This document shows positions 1-7,886 of a stretch of 13,031 nt of DNA, one piece after another (position 1 is the first letter of the stretch; the number at the start of each line of letters is the position of its first letter). Below the pieces are notes generated by a model that saw nothing but the letters and a program-made list of their open reading frames with translations, did no database searches and was not told where the DNA came from. The stretch is taken from the NCBI GenBank assembly GCA_026393955.1, contig JAPKZE010000327.1, positions 1 through 13,031 of the forward strand. The letters are read 5' to 3'. Both the position numbers and the translations under genes were made by a program. The DNA comes from Candidatus Aminicenantota bacterium (GTDB taxonomy: Bacteria > Acidobacteriota > Aminicenantia > Aminicenantales > Saccharicenantaceae).

Positions 1-793
<793 letters not shown>

Positions 794-801
<8 letters not shown>

Positions 802-1342
802 CGACCTCAAGGCCCTCGTCGAATCCCTCATCTTCGTGTCCCAGGAGCCCGTGTCCCTGGAGCGGCTGCAGGCCGTGCTCGAGGGCGTCCCGGCCGCCGA
901 CATCCAGGCCGCCGTCGACGAGCTCGTCGCCGGCTACGGCGCCGGCGGCCGCGGCATCCACATCATCCGGGCCGGCGGGGGCTGGATCTTCTCGACCAAG
1001 CCCGGCCACGACCGCGAGGTCCGCCGCCTGCTTCAGATCGAGCGCAAGAACCGGCTGTCGTCGGCCGGCCTCGAGACCCTGGCCGTCATCGCCTACCGCC
1101 AGCCCGTGACCCAGTCGGAGATCTCGGCCGTCCGGGGCGTCGACTCGACCGGCTCGCTGAAGACCCTGCTCGACAAGAAGCTGATCAAGATCGTCGGACG
1201 GAAAAAAGCGCCGGGAAACCCGCTCGTCTACAGGACGTCCGACGAGTTCCTTCTCTACCTGGGGCTTAACGGCCTCGACGAACTCCCCTCCGAGGAGGAG
1301 ATCGCCAAGATCCTGCAGGAGGAAAAGGCCGCCGACGCTTAG
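794..1342 (+). CDS. scpB: Segregation and condensation protein B (ScpB)
   Basis: ScpB dimerises and binds ScpA to regulate the SMC condensin complex. The 182-aa protein shows the two-winged-helix architecture: an N-terminal half with LKALVESLIFVSQEPVSLERL (residues 5-25), and a C-terminal half with the family signature LETLAVIAYRQPVTQSEI (93-110), IRGV-like AVRGVDSTGSLKTLLDK (112-128), VGRKKAPGNPLVYRTSDEFL (134-153) and the closing LGLNGLDELP (156-165). Length is normal. The start overlaps the end of scpA by 8 nt; only a weak AGGA (781-784) lies upstream, consistent with coupled reinitiation. A small perfect inverted repeat (CTTAG/CTAAG, 1338-1342 and 1346-1350) spans its TAG stop; it is too short and has no T-run to act as a terminator. 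Confidence 0.95.
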
Positions 1343-1386
1343 TCCCTAAGTCCGAGCCGACCAAGCAGCCCGAACGCGACGAAAGG

Positions 1387-3096
1387 ATGTCGTCGGAAGA
1401 CTACGAGCACCTGCTCGACCGCTACGAATACAGCACCAAAGAGATCACCATGGGGAAGCTCCTGAAGGGCCGGGTCATCAAATGCACCCCGACCCACGTC
1501 ATCGTCGACGTCGGCTTCAAGACCGAGGGCCTCATCCCCAATGAGGAGTTCACCGACCCCCGGGCCCTGGCCGAGCTGCGGCCGGGGAGCGAGGTCGAGA
1601 CCATGCTCGAGAAGACCGACCTCAAGGACGGCTACCTCGTCCTGTCCAAGAAGCTGGCCGACGGGCTGCGGGCCATCGAGGACCTGGACCAGGCCTTCGA
1701 GCACGGCCAGGTCGTCACCGGCACGGTCATCGAGAGGACCCGGGGCGGCTTCAATGTCGACGTCGGCATCTCGGCCTTCCTGCCCGAGTCCCACGTCGAC
1801 ATCCGCCAGGTCAGGGACGCCTCGCACATCATCGGGCAGACCTTGAAGTTCCGGGTCCTCAAGTTCGACCGCAAGACCGAGAACGCCGTCCTGTCGCGCA
1901 AGCTCGTCCTCCAGGACGAGCGGGAGAAGAAGAGGAAGCGCGTCTTCGGCGGCCTGGCCAAGGGCCAGAAGGTCGCCGGCCGGGTCAAGTCCCTGACCAA
2001 CTTCGGCGCCTTCGTCGACCTCGGCGGCATCGAGGGCCTGCTCCACGTCTCGGACATCTCCTGGGGCAAGAGCGCGCATCCTTCCGAGCACCTGACCGTC
2101 GGCCAGGAGGTCGAGGTGGTCGTGCTCGACTTCAGCGAGAAGGATGAGAAGATCTCCCTGGGCCTCAAGCAGCTGACGCCCGACCCTTGGGCCAACATCG
2201 CCGAGAAGTACCAGGCCGGCCAGAAGATCGCCGGCAAGGTTTCCAGCTTGACCGATTTCGGCGCCTTCGTCGAGCTCGAGAAGGGCGTCGAGGGCCTCGT
2301 CCACATCTCCGATCTGACCTGGTCGCGCAAGCTCGTCCACCCCAAGAAGGTCCTGAGCCCTGGCCAGGAGGTCGTGGTCAACATCCTCGACGTCAACCCG
2401 ACGACCAAGCGCATCTCCCTCGGCCTCAAGCAGGCCTCCCCGCACCCGCTCGAGACCTTCCGGCAGGCCCACGGCATCGGCTCCCGGGTCAAGGGCACGG
2501 TCACCAGCCTGACCGACTTCGGCGCCTTCGTCGAAGTCGAGAAGGGCATCGAGGGGCTCGTCCACATCTCCGACATCGGCTGGGAGAAGGTCAAACACCC
2601 CTCCGAGAAGCTCCAGGTCGGCCAGGAGCTCGAGGTCATCGTCCTCAACATCGACGTCGACAAGCAGAAGGTCTCGCTGGGGATGAAGCAGCTCGAAGGG
2701 GACATCTGGGAGGAGTTCTTCACCCGCCAGAAGCCCGGCGACGTGGTCAAGGTCAAGATCGTCCGCCTGACCGATTTCGGCGCCTTCGTCGAGATCATCC
2801 CCGGCATCGAGGGCGTCGTCTTCACCGCCGAGCTCGACGAGAAGAAGCTCGAGAAGCCGTCAGACGCGTTCGCCGTGGGCGACGAACGCAACGCCAAGAT
2901 CATCAAGATGAATCCCAAGGCCAAGAAGATCTCCCTGAGCTTCAAGCAGGCCATCTACGACATGGAGAAGCAGGACTTCCAGCGCTTCATGGAATCCCAG
3001 AACGACCGAATGACCCTCGGCGATGTCATGAGGGACCAGCTGAAGGGCTTCAAGGCCCCCAAGAAGCGAACCAAGAAGGAGGACACCCATGATTAA
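1387..3096 (+). CDS. rpsA: 30S ribosomal protein S1, six S1 domains
   Basis: S1 binds mRNA upstream of the start codon and helps unfold it on the 30S subunit. The 569-aa product has six OB-fold S1 repeats: about 22-90 and 106-173 (divergent, as in the ribosome-binding first two domains of E. coli S1), then 191-262, 276-349, 361-435 and 447-521. Domains 3-5 carry the RNA-binding pattern LTxFGAFV with GL(V/L)H(V/I)SD. Domain 6 keeps LTDFGAFVE but has GVVFTAEL in place of the H-I-S-D block. The tail (550-569) is Lys/Arg-rich. Size matches proteobacterial S1 (about 557 aa). The gene sits directly upstream of an IHF/HU gene, as rpsA-ihfB does in E. coli. The start is the least certain part: ATG 1387 is the only ATG/GTG/TTG I found in frame just upstream of domain 1 other than ATG 1450, and GAAAGG abuts it with no spacing. 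Confidence 0.93.
   Translation: MSSEDYEHLLDRYEYSTKEITMGKLLKGRVIKCTPTHVIVDVGFKTEGLIPNEEFTDPRALAELRPGSEVETMLEKTDLKDGYLVLSKKLADGLRAIEDLDQAFEHGQVVTGTVIERTRGGFNVDVGISAFLPESHVDIRQVRDASHIIGQTLKFRVLKFDRKTENAVLSRKLVLQDEREKKRKRVFGGLAKGQKVAGRVKSLTNFGAFVDLGGIEGLLHVSDISWGKSAHPSEHLTVGQEVEVVVLDFSEKDEKISLGLKQLTPDPWANIAEKYQAGQKIAGKVSSLTDFGAFVELEKGVEGLVHISDLTWSRKLVHPKKVLSPGQEVVVNILDVNPTTKRISLGLKQASPHPLETFRQAHGIGSRVKGTVTSLTDFGAFVEVEKGIEGLVHISDIGWEKVKHPSEKLQVGQELEVIVLNIDVDKQKVSLGMKQLEGDIWEEFFTRQKPGDVVKVKIVRLTDFGAFVEIIPGIEGVVFTAELDEKKLEKPSDAFAVGDERNAKIIKMNPKAKKISLSFKQAIYDMEKQDFQRFMESQNDRMTLGDVMRDQLKGFKAPKKRTKKEDTHD
3076..3082 (+). promoter_or_regulatory. Ribosome binding site of the IHF/HU gene, inside the 3' end of rpsA
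   Basis: AAGGAGG lies 6 nt before ATG 3089, within the last codons of rpsA. This is the strongest Shine-Dalgarno in the left half of the window. It lets the nucleoid protein be translated independently of, or at a higher level than, S1 although their reading frames overlap by 8 nt. Confidence 0.8.
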
Positions 3097-3364
3097 GGCG
3101 GACTTGACCAACAAGATCTCCCAGGAACTGAACATCCCGAAGCAGGAGGCCGAAGAAGGCGTCAACCTGTTCTTCGAGACCATCCGCGAGGCCATCCTCC
3201 GCGGGGAGGAGATCGAGATCCGCGGCTTCGGCAGCTTCCGCTTCCGCAAGCGGACGTCCCGGGCCGGGCGCAACCCGCGGACGGGCGAGCCGGTCAAGGT
3301 CCCGCCGAAGAAGGTCCTCTACTTCAAGCCGAGCAAGCTCCTCAAGGAGCTGATCAACAAGTAA
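3089..3364 (+). CDS. HU/IHF-family DNA-bending protein, IhfB-like
   Basis: This 91-aa basic protein belongs to the bacterial HU/IHF family of dimeric nucleoid proteins that bend DNA. Diagnostic features are the N-terminal helical part (KADLTNKISQEL, then about 20-40), the IEIRGFGSFRFRKR strand region, and the DNA-inserting arm with RAGRNPRTGEPVKVPPKK, followed by YFKPSKLLKELI. IEIRGFGSF and GRNPRTGE resemble IHF-beta more than classic HU, and the position directly after rpsA reproduces the E. coli rpsA-ihfB order, so an IhfB-type assignment is favoured. Without the partner gene it cannot be decided whether it forms a homodimer (HU-like) or a heterodimer (IHF-like). The reading frame overlaps rpsA by 8 nt, and its stop TAA shares one base with the ATG of the HIT gene (TAATG). 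Confidence 0.93.
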   Translation: MIKADLTNKISQELNIPKQEAEEGVNLFFETIREAILRGEEIEIRGFGSFRFRKRTSRAGRNPRTGEPVKVPPKKVLYFKPSKLLKELINK

Positions 3365-3867
3365 TGCGCTACATCGCCGCCCCCTGGAGGGCCGACTACG
3401 TCCGCCGGGGCCTGACCACGAAACGCTGCATCTTCTGCCAGGCGCTCAAGAGCGGCGACGATCAGGCCGCGGCCGTGGTCTGGCGCGGCCGGCACAACTT
3501 CATCCTGCTCAACCGCTTCCCGTACACGCCCGGCCATCTCCTGATCTCGCCGAAGCGGCACCTGGCCGACTTCGCCAAGGCCCGCCCCGCCGAGAGGAAC
3601 GAGCTGGCCGAGCTCCTCCAGCGGGCCCTCCGCGTCCTCGGCCGGGCCTACGGGCCGCAGGGCTTCAACGCCGGCATGAACCTGGGCGCGAGCGCGGGCG
3701 CCGGCGTCACCGGGCATTACCATCTGCACATCGTCCCCCGCTGGACGGGGGATTCCAATTTCATGCCCCTCGTCGGGGGCGCCCGGGTCTTCATCGAGGA
3801 CCTGGACACGACCTATCAGAAGCTGCGTCCCCTTTTCGACGAAGAGCGGCGACGCCGTTCGAGGTGA
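3364..3867 (+). CDS. HIT-domain protein, Ap4A phosphorylase/hydrolase-like
   Basis: The 167-aa protein is a histidine-triad nucleotide-binding enzyme. The catalytic HxHxH-type motif is HYHLHIV at residues 118-124, preceded by N106 in AGMNLG and followed by PRW. The N-terminus has APWRADYV (6-13) and CxxC in RCIFC (C22, C25), which together resemble the mycobacterial Ap4A phosphorylase (Rv2613c-type) branch with a structural zinc site. Family knowledge supports cleavage of dinucleoside polyphosphates or related AMP conjugates; the exact reaction is inference. The start at 3364 is chosen because the conserved APWR lies only a few residues downstream. There is no well-spaced Shine-Dalgarno (AAGGAG at 3344-3349 is 14 nt away), so translation is probably by reinitiation from the TAATG junction. 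Confidence 0.88.
   Translation: MRYIAAPWRADYVRRGLTTKRCIFCQALKSGDDQAAAVVWRGRHNFILLNRFPYTPGHLLISPKRHLADFAKARPAERNELAELLQRALRVLGRAYGPQGFNAGMNLGASAGAGVTGHYHLHIVPRWTGDSNFMPLVGGARVFIEDLDTTYQKLRPLFDEERRRRSR
3861..3867 (+). promoter_or_regulatory. Ribosome binding site of the PpiD-like gene overlapping the HIT stop codon
   Basis: GAGGTGA contains the TGA stop of the HIT gene and lies 4 nt before ATG 3872. It fixes the start of the downstream gene and couples it to termination of HIT translation. Confidence 0.7.
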
Positions 3868-3871
3868 TCCC

Positions 3872-5803
3872 ATGCTGAAAACCATGAGACGGAACGTCAA
3901 GTCGCTCAAGCCCATCCTCTGGCTTATCGTCGCCACGTTCATCATCGCCATCTTCGCCATCTGGGGCGGCGCCGGCCGCCTGGGCGAGACCAACCGGTCC
4001 AACTCCCTGGCCTCCGTCGGCGGCGTCAAGATCACCGCCGACGAGTACTTCCAGGCCCTCCGCACCAGGCTCGAGGCCATCCGGAAGCAGTTCGGCGGGG
4101 ACCTCAACGCCGGCCTCATCCAGCAGCTCGGCATCCCGCAGCAGACCCTGGAGCAGCTCGTCCAGCAGCGGCTGCTGCTCCAGATCGCCGCGGACATGGG
4201 CCTGCGGACGACCGACGCCGAGGTCCGGGCCAAGATCGTCGCCTTCCCGGCCCTGCAGCAGAACGGCCAGTTCGTCGGCTTCGAGGACTACCGGCGCATC
4301 CTGGAGTACAACCACATCAATCTGGCCGATTTCGAGGCCGGGCTCCGCCAGGAGGTCCTCATCGGCAAGGTCGTCGGGGTCTTGACCGCCGGGCTCTTCG
4401 TGACCGATGACGAGGTCTGGGAGAACTACCGGAAGCAGAACGATTCGGCCAAGATCGAATACCTCGTCGTCGAGACGGCCAAGACCGAGATCGCCGCGAC
4501 GCCCGCCGAAGCCGATCTCCGGGCCCACTTCGACAAGAACGCCGCGGGCTACAGGATGCCCGAACGGCGCACGGCCGACTACGTCGTCCTGCGGACCGCC
4601 GACCTCAAGAAGGAGGTCGCGGTCAAGGACGACGAGATCTCCAAGTACTACCGGGACAACACGGCCCAATTCCAGGAACCCGAGACGGTCCAGGTCAGCC
4701 GGATCTGGCTGCCCTTCACGGCCACCGACAAGGAGGCCGTCCTGGCCCAGGCCCGGAGCGTGCAGAAGCGCGCGGCCGGGGGCGAGGATTTCGCCGCGCT
4801 GGCCAAGGCGTTCTCCAAGGACGACAAGGCCGCCGCGGGCGGCGATTGGGGAGCCTACGACTGGCGGTCCCTCACGGCTCCCGAGACCGAGGCCGCAGGA
4901 AAGCTCGACCAGGGCGGCGTCTCCGACGTCGTCGAGACCGACGCCGGGGCGGCCGTGTTCAAGGTCACGGCCAAGACCGCGGTCCTGACCAAGTCCCTGG
5001 CCGAGGTAACGGCCACGATCAAGGGCATCCTCGAGGAGGAGAAGGCCCGGGCCCTCGTCGCCGAGCGCATCCAGCGGCTCGAGAAGCTGGCCAGCAAGGA
5101 GAAGAGCCTCGACGTCGCCGCGCAGAAGGAGGGCCTCAAGCCGGCCTCGACCGGCGCGCTCAAGAAGGGCGATCCGCTGGGCGATTTCGATTCGTCCGGG
5201 GCCGTCAGCGAGTCCCTGTTCGCGCTCAAGGAGAAGGATATCTCCGCCCCCATCTTCACCTACGCGGGCGAGGCCCTGACCGAGCTCAAGACGGTCGAGC
5301 CGGAGCGCCCGGCCACGTTCGAAGAGGTCCGCGGCCAGGTCGCCACGGACATCCTCGACACCCTCAAGAAGGAAAAGGCCCTGGCCAGGCTCCGGGAGGC
5401 CCGGGCGTCGCTCAAGGACGACTGGAGCGGCGAATCGACCAAGCTCAAGCTCGAGTACAAGTTCGTCGAGGCCCACAAGAAGGAGCAGTATCTGGGCCTC
5501 GTCGGCGACCGGGCCGAGGTCGACCGCCTCGTCTTCAGCCTGCCCCTCAAGCAGGCCAGCGAGCCGATGGCCGTGGACGAGGGCTACGCCCTCTTCCGCG
5601 TCCTCGAGAGGAAGGAAGCGACCCGGGAGGAGTTCGACAAGGTCAAGGCCACCGAGCGGGACACCCTCCTCGGCGACAAGAAGAACAAGTTCCTCCAGTC
5701 CTACATGGCCAAGGCCCGCGAGGAGAAGAAGGTCAAGGTCGACGCCGAGGCCTTCCAGCGCCTCAGCGAAGACGTGCTTTCGAGGTACACCAAGACGTCC
5801 TGA
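3872..5803 (+). CDS. ppiD: PpiD/SurA-type membrane-anchored peptidyl-prolyl isomerase
   Basis: The 643-aa protein is a periplasmic folding factor held in the inner membrane. A short basic N-terminus (MLKTMRRNVKSLK) precedes a single transmembrane helix (about 14-31, PILWLIVATFIIAIFAIW), the same layout as E. coli PpiD (623 aa). A SurA_N-like helical chaperone region follows (about 45-170: ASVGGVKITADEYFQALR, QTLEQLVQQRLLLQIAAD, FEDYRRILE). A parvulin (PpiC) domain lies at about 268-368, with VQVSRIWLPF, GEDFAALAKAFSKD, GGDWGAYDW, and GGVSDVVETDAGAAVFKV. A long helical C-terminal part (about 370-643) probably wraps back to complete the chaperone module. Parvulin domains in PpiD can be catalytically weak, so isomerase activity is not certain. 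It is the last gene of the left-hand run; a T-rich junction follows. Confidence 0.88.
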   Translation: MLKTMRRNVKSLKPILWLIVATFIIAIFAIWGGAGRLGETNRSNSLASVGGVKITADEYFQALRTRLEAIRKQFGGDLNAGLIQQLGIPQQTLEQLVQQRLLLQIAADMGLRTTDAEVRAKIVAFPALQQNGQFVGFEDYRRILEYNHINLADFEAGLRQEVLIGKVVGVLTAGLFVTDDEVWENYRKQNDSAKIEYLVVETAKTEIAATPAEADLRAHFDKNAAGYRMPERRTADYVVLRTADLKKEVAVKDDEISKYYRDNTAQFQEPETVQVSRIWLPFTATDKEAVLAQARSVQKRAAGGEDFAALAKAFSKDDKAAAGGDWGAYDWRSLTAPETEAAGKLDQGGVSDVVETDAGAAVFKVTAKTAVLTKSLAEVTATIKGILEEEKARALVAERIQRLEKLASKEKSLDVAAQKEGLKPASTGALKKGDPLGDFDSSGAVSESLFALKEKDISAPIFTYAGEALTELKTVEPERPATFEEVRGQVATDILDTLKKEKALARLREARASLKDDWSGESTKLKLEYKFVEAHKKEQYLGLVGDRAEVDRLVFSLPLKQASEPMAVDEGYALFRVLERKEATREEFDKVKATERDTLLGDKKNKFLQSYMAKAREEKKVKVDAEAFQRLSEDVLSRYTKTS

Positions 5804-5805
5804 GT

Positions 5806-5825
5806 CTCACAGCCTGAGTTTTTTT
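5806..5825 (+). terminator. Possible weak intrinsic terminator or pause after the ppiD-like gene
   Basis: Three nucleotides past the stop, CTCA (5806-5809) can pair with TGAG (5815-5818) around a 5-nt loop, and the stem is followed immediately by seven T residues (5819-5825). The T-tract is conspicuous in such GC-rich DNA, but a 4-bp stem is too weak to be confident. The tract could instead be an AT-rich promoter element or leader for the next gene. Confidence 0.3.
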
Positions 5826-5843
5826 CATAAACGACACGCTGCG

Positions 5844-5850
5844 AAAGGAG
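5844..5850 (+). promoter_or_regulatory. Ribosome binding site of the OPT transporter
   Basis: AAAGGAG lies 6 nt before ATG 5857 and sets the start of the transporter. This gene has its own 53-nt leader (5804-5856) containing the AT-rich stretch TTTTTTTCATAAAC, unlike most junctions to its left. I could not find a convincing paired -35/-10 here. Confidence 0.7.
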
Positions 5851-5856
5851 ACCGCG

Positions 5857-7860
5857 ATGGAGACGTCCCGGAAGTCCCTGCCGCCTGAAGCCTATCAGGA
5901 GCTCCCCCCCGGCCAGTCCTACAAGCCCTACGTCCCCGCGGACGCCGGGGTCCCCGAGGTCACCGCCCGGTCCGTGATCTGGGGGCTGTTCATGTCCCTC
6001 TTCTTCACCTTCTCGATCGCCTACCTGGGCCTCAAGGTGGGGACCGTGCCCGAGGCCGCCATCCCCGTGGCCATCCTGGCCGTCGGCATCGGCTACGTCT
6101 ATAAGAGGAAGAGCACCATCCTGGAGAACGTCATCCTCCAGTCGATCGGCGCCGCCTCCGGCGCGCTCGTCGCCGGGGCCATCTTCACCATCCCGGCCCT
6201 CTACATCCTCGGCCTGCCGACGGACATCGTCAAGATCTTCCTGTCGACCTTCCTCGGCGGCTGCCTCGGCGTCCTGTTCCTGACGCCCCTCCGGCGCTAC
6301 TTCTGCGTCGAGCAGCACGGCAAGCTGCCCTTCCCCGAGGCCACGGCCACGACCGAGATCCTGGTCTCCGGAGAATCCGGCGGCCAGCAGGCCATGGCCC
6401 TCATCCTCGGCGTCGTCGTCAGCGGCGTCTACGAGTTCCTGGCCATCGGCGTCCGCCTCTGGGACGAGATGATCAACTTCCGCTTCCTGCCCTTCATGGA
6501 CAATCTGGCCGTGAAGACCAAGATGGTCCTCAAGATCGACGCCCTCTCGGCCTTCCTCGGCCTCGGCTACGTCATCGGCCTGCGCTACAACGCGGTCATC
6601 GTCGCCGGCGGGCTGCTGTCGCACTTCGCCTTCATCCCGGCCATCTGGTTCCTGGGCCAGCACGTGCCCGGGGCCGTCTACCCGGGCATCATGCCCATCT
6701 CCGGGATGAGCGAGACGCAGATCTTCACCACCTACGTCCGCAACATCGGCATCGGGGCCATCTTCATGGCCGGCGTCCTGGGCATCATCAAGTCCATGCC
6801 GGTCATGATCAAGTCGTTCTCGCTCGGCTTCCGCGAGATCTTCAAGGGCAAGAAGGGCGGCGCGGCCGCGGTCGCCCGGACCGACCGCGACCTCAACATG
6901 AAGACCATCATCCTCGGCCTCCTGGCCACGGCCGCGGGCCTGTTCCTCTATTTCCTCTGGATCTCGAACCTCAAGCTGGCCGTCATCGGCGTCGTCATCT
7001 GCATCCTGCTGTCCTTCCTGTTCACGACGGTCGCCGCCTACGCCATCGCCATCGTCGGGACGAATCCCGTCTCGGGCATGACCCTGATCACGATCATCCT
7101 GTCGAGCGTCCTCCTGCTCGGCGCGGGCCTCGCCGGCAAGGAGGGCATGGCCGTCGCCCTGCTCATCGGGGCCGTCGTCTGCACGGCCCTGTCGATCTCG
7201 GGCAGCTTCGTCACCGACCTCAAGATCGGCTACTGGCTCGGGGCGACGCCGCGCAACCAGGAGCGGCTCAAGTTCGCCGGCATCCTCGTCTCGGCGCTGA
7301 CGGTCGGCGTGGCCATCTGGGTCCTCGACAAAGCCTTCTCCTTCCAGAGCGGCGCCCTGGCCGCTCCCCAGGCCAACCTCATGGCCACGGTCATCAAGTC
7401 GATGATGTCGCGCGAGCCCGTGACCTGGCTTCTCTACGCCATCGGCGCCTCGGTGGCCCTGGTCGCCGAGCTGGCCAAGGTGCCGCCGCTGGCCTTCGCC
7501 CTGGGCATGTACCTGCCCCTGCCGCTGACGACCCCGCTGCTGGTCGGCGGATTCATCTCCCACCTCGTTAAGTCCTCGACCAAGGACAAGGAGCTGGCCG
7601 AGCGGCGCAACAACCGCGGGACGCTCATCTCGTCCGGGTTCATCGCCGGGGGCGCCCTCATGGGCATCGTCCTGGCCGTCCTCAAGCTGACCAAGCTCGA
7701 CCACTATGTCAGTCTCGGCATTTCCATGGTCTTCGAGGGCGGACGCTGGGTCGACGGTGCGCCCGCGTCCTGGTTCGGCAGCTACGGGCAGATCATCAGC
7801 CTGGCCGCGTTCGCCCTGCTCTGCGGCTTCGTCTACTGGGACGCGCGGCGGCAGAAATGA
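5857..7860 (+). CDS. OPT-family oligopeptide transporter
   Basis: The 667-aa polytopic inner-membrane protein belongs to the oligopeptide transporter (OPT) superfamily, bacterial branch, which imports small peptides or metal-ligand complexes driven by ion gradients. Visible family blocks are VPEAAIPVAILAVGIGYVYK (64-83), ILENVILQSIGAASGALVAG (88-107), TFLGGCLGVLFLTPLRRYF (131-149) and LPFPEATATTEILVSGE (157-173). Many further hydrophobic segments follow to the C-terminus, compatible with the roughly 16 helices of the family. The soluble N-terminus (1-37) is Pro-rich with no signal peptide. The gene overlaps or abuts an aminopeptidase gene (an ATGA exists at 7857-7860). With the PLP enzyme after that, this suggests a peptide-import and degradation unit. 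Substrate cannot be read from sequence; peptides, glutathione-like thiols and metal chelates are all known for the superfamily. Confidence 0.93.
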   Translation: METSRKSLPPEAYQELPPGQSYKPYVPADAGVPEVTARSVIWGLFMSLFFTFSIAYLGLKVGTVPEAAIPVAILAVGIGYVYKRKSTILENVILQSIGAASGALVAGAIFTIPALYILGLPTDIVKIFLSTFLGGCLGVLFLTPLRRYFCVEQHGKLPFPEATATTEILVSGESGGQQAMALILGVVVSGVYEFLAIGVRLWDEMINFRFLPFMDNLAVKTKMVLKIDALSAFLGLGYVIGLRYNAVIVAGGLLSHFAFIPAIWFLGQHVPGAVYPGIMPISGMSETQIFTTYVRNIGIGAIFMAGVLGIIKSMPVMIKSFSLGFREIFKGKKGGAAAVARTDRDLNMKTIILGLLATAAGLFLYFLWISNLKLAVIGVVICILLSFLFTTVAAYAIAIVGTNPVSGMTLITIILSSVLLLGAGLAGKEGMAVALLIGAVVCTALSISGSFVTDLKIGYWLGATPRNQERLKFAGILVSALTVGVAIWVLDKAFSFQSGALAAPQANLMATVIKSMMSREPVTWLLYAIGASVALVAELAKVPPLAFALGMYLPLPLTTPLLVGGFISHLVKSSTKDKELAERRNNRGTLISSGFIAGGALMGIVLAVLKLTKLDHYVSLGISMVFEGGRWVDGAPASWFGSYGQIISLAAFALLCGFVYWDARRQK

Positions 7861-7873
7861 CGGAACAGCGAGA

Positions 7874-7880
7874 ACGGAGG
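7874..7880 (+). promoter_or_regulatory. Ribosome binding site deciding the aminopeptidase start
   Basis: ACGGAGG lies 6 nt before ATG 7887. This makes 7887 the likely start instead of the in-frame ATG at 7857, which overlaps the transporter stop and would add ten residues (MTEQRERRFP) that do not resemble the start of the enzyme fold. Confidence 0.75.
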
Positions 7881-7886
7881 TTCCCC

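Noticed and set aside
1338..1350. CTTAG/CTAAG inverted repeat at the scpB stop as a terminator
   Set aside because: The stem is only 5 bp with a 3-nt loop and has no T-run; more likely incidental.
1339..2598. 419-aa open frame antisense to rpsA
   Set aside because: Its repetitive look simply mirrors the repeated S1 domains on the coding strand.
3791..5476. 561-aa open frame antisense to the ppiD-like gene
   Set aside because: Leu/Gly/Asp-rich shadow without domain signals or a ribosome binding site; the sense frame has an anchor helix and parvulin domain.
5701..7704. 667-aa open frame antisense to the OPT transporter
   Set aside because: It is an Asp/Gly/Gln/Arg-rich low-complexity shadow created by GC-rich codon bias; the sense strand encodes a clear membrane transporter and the antisense product has no recognisable domain.
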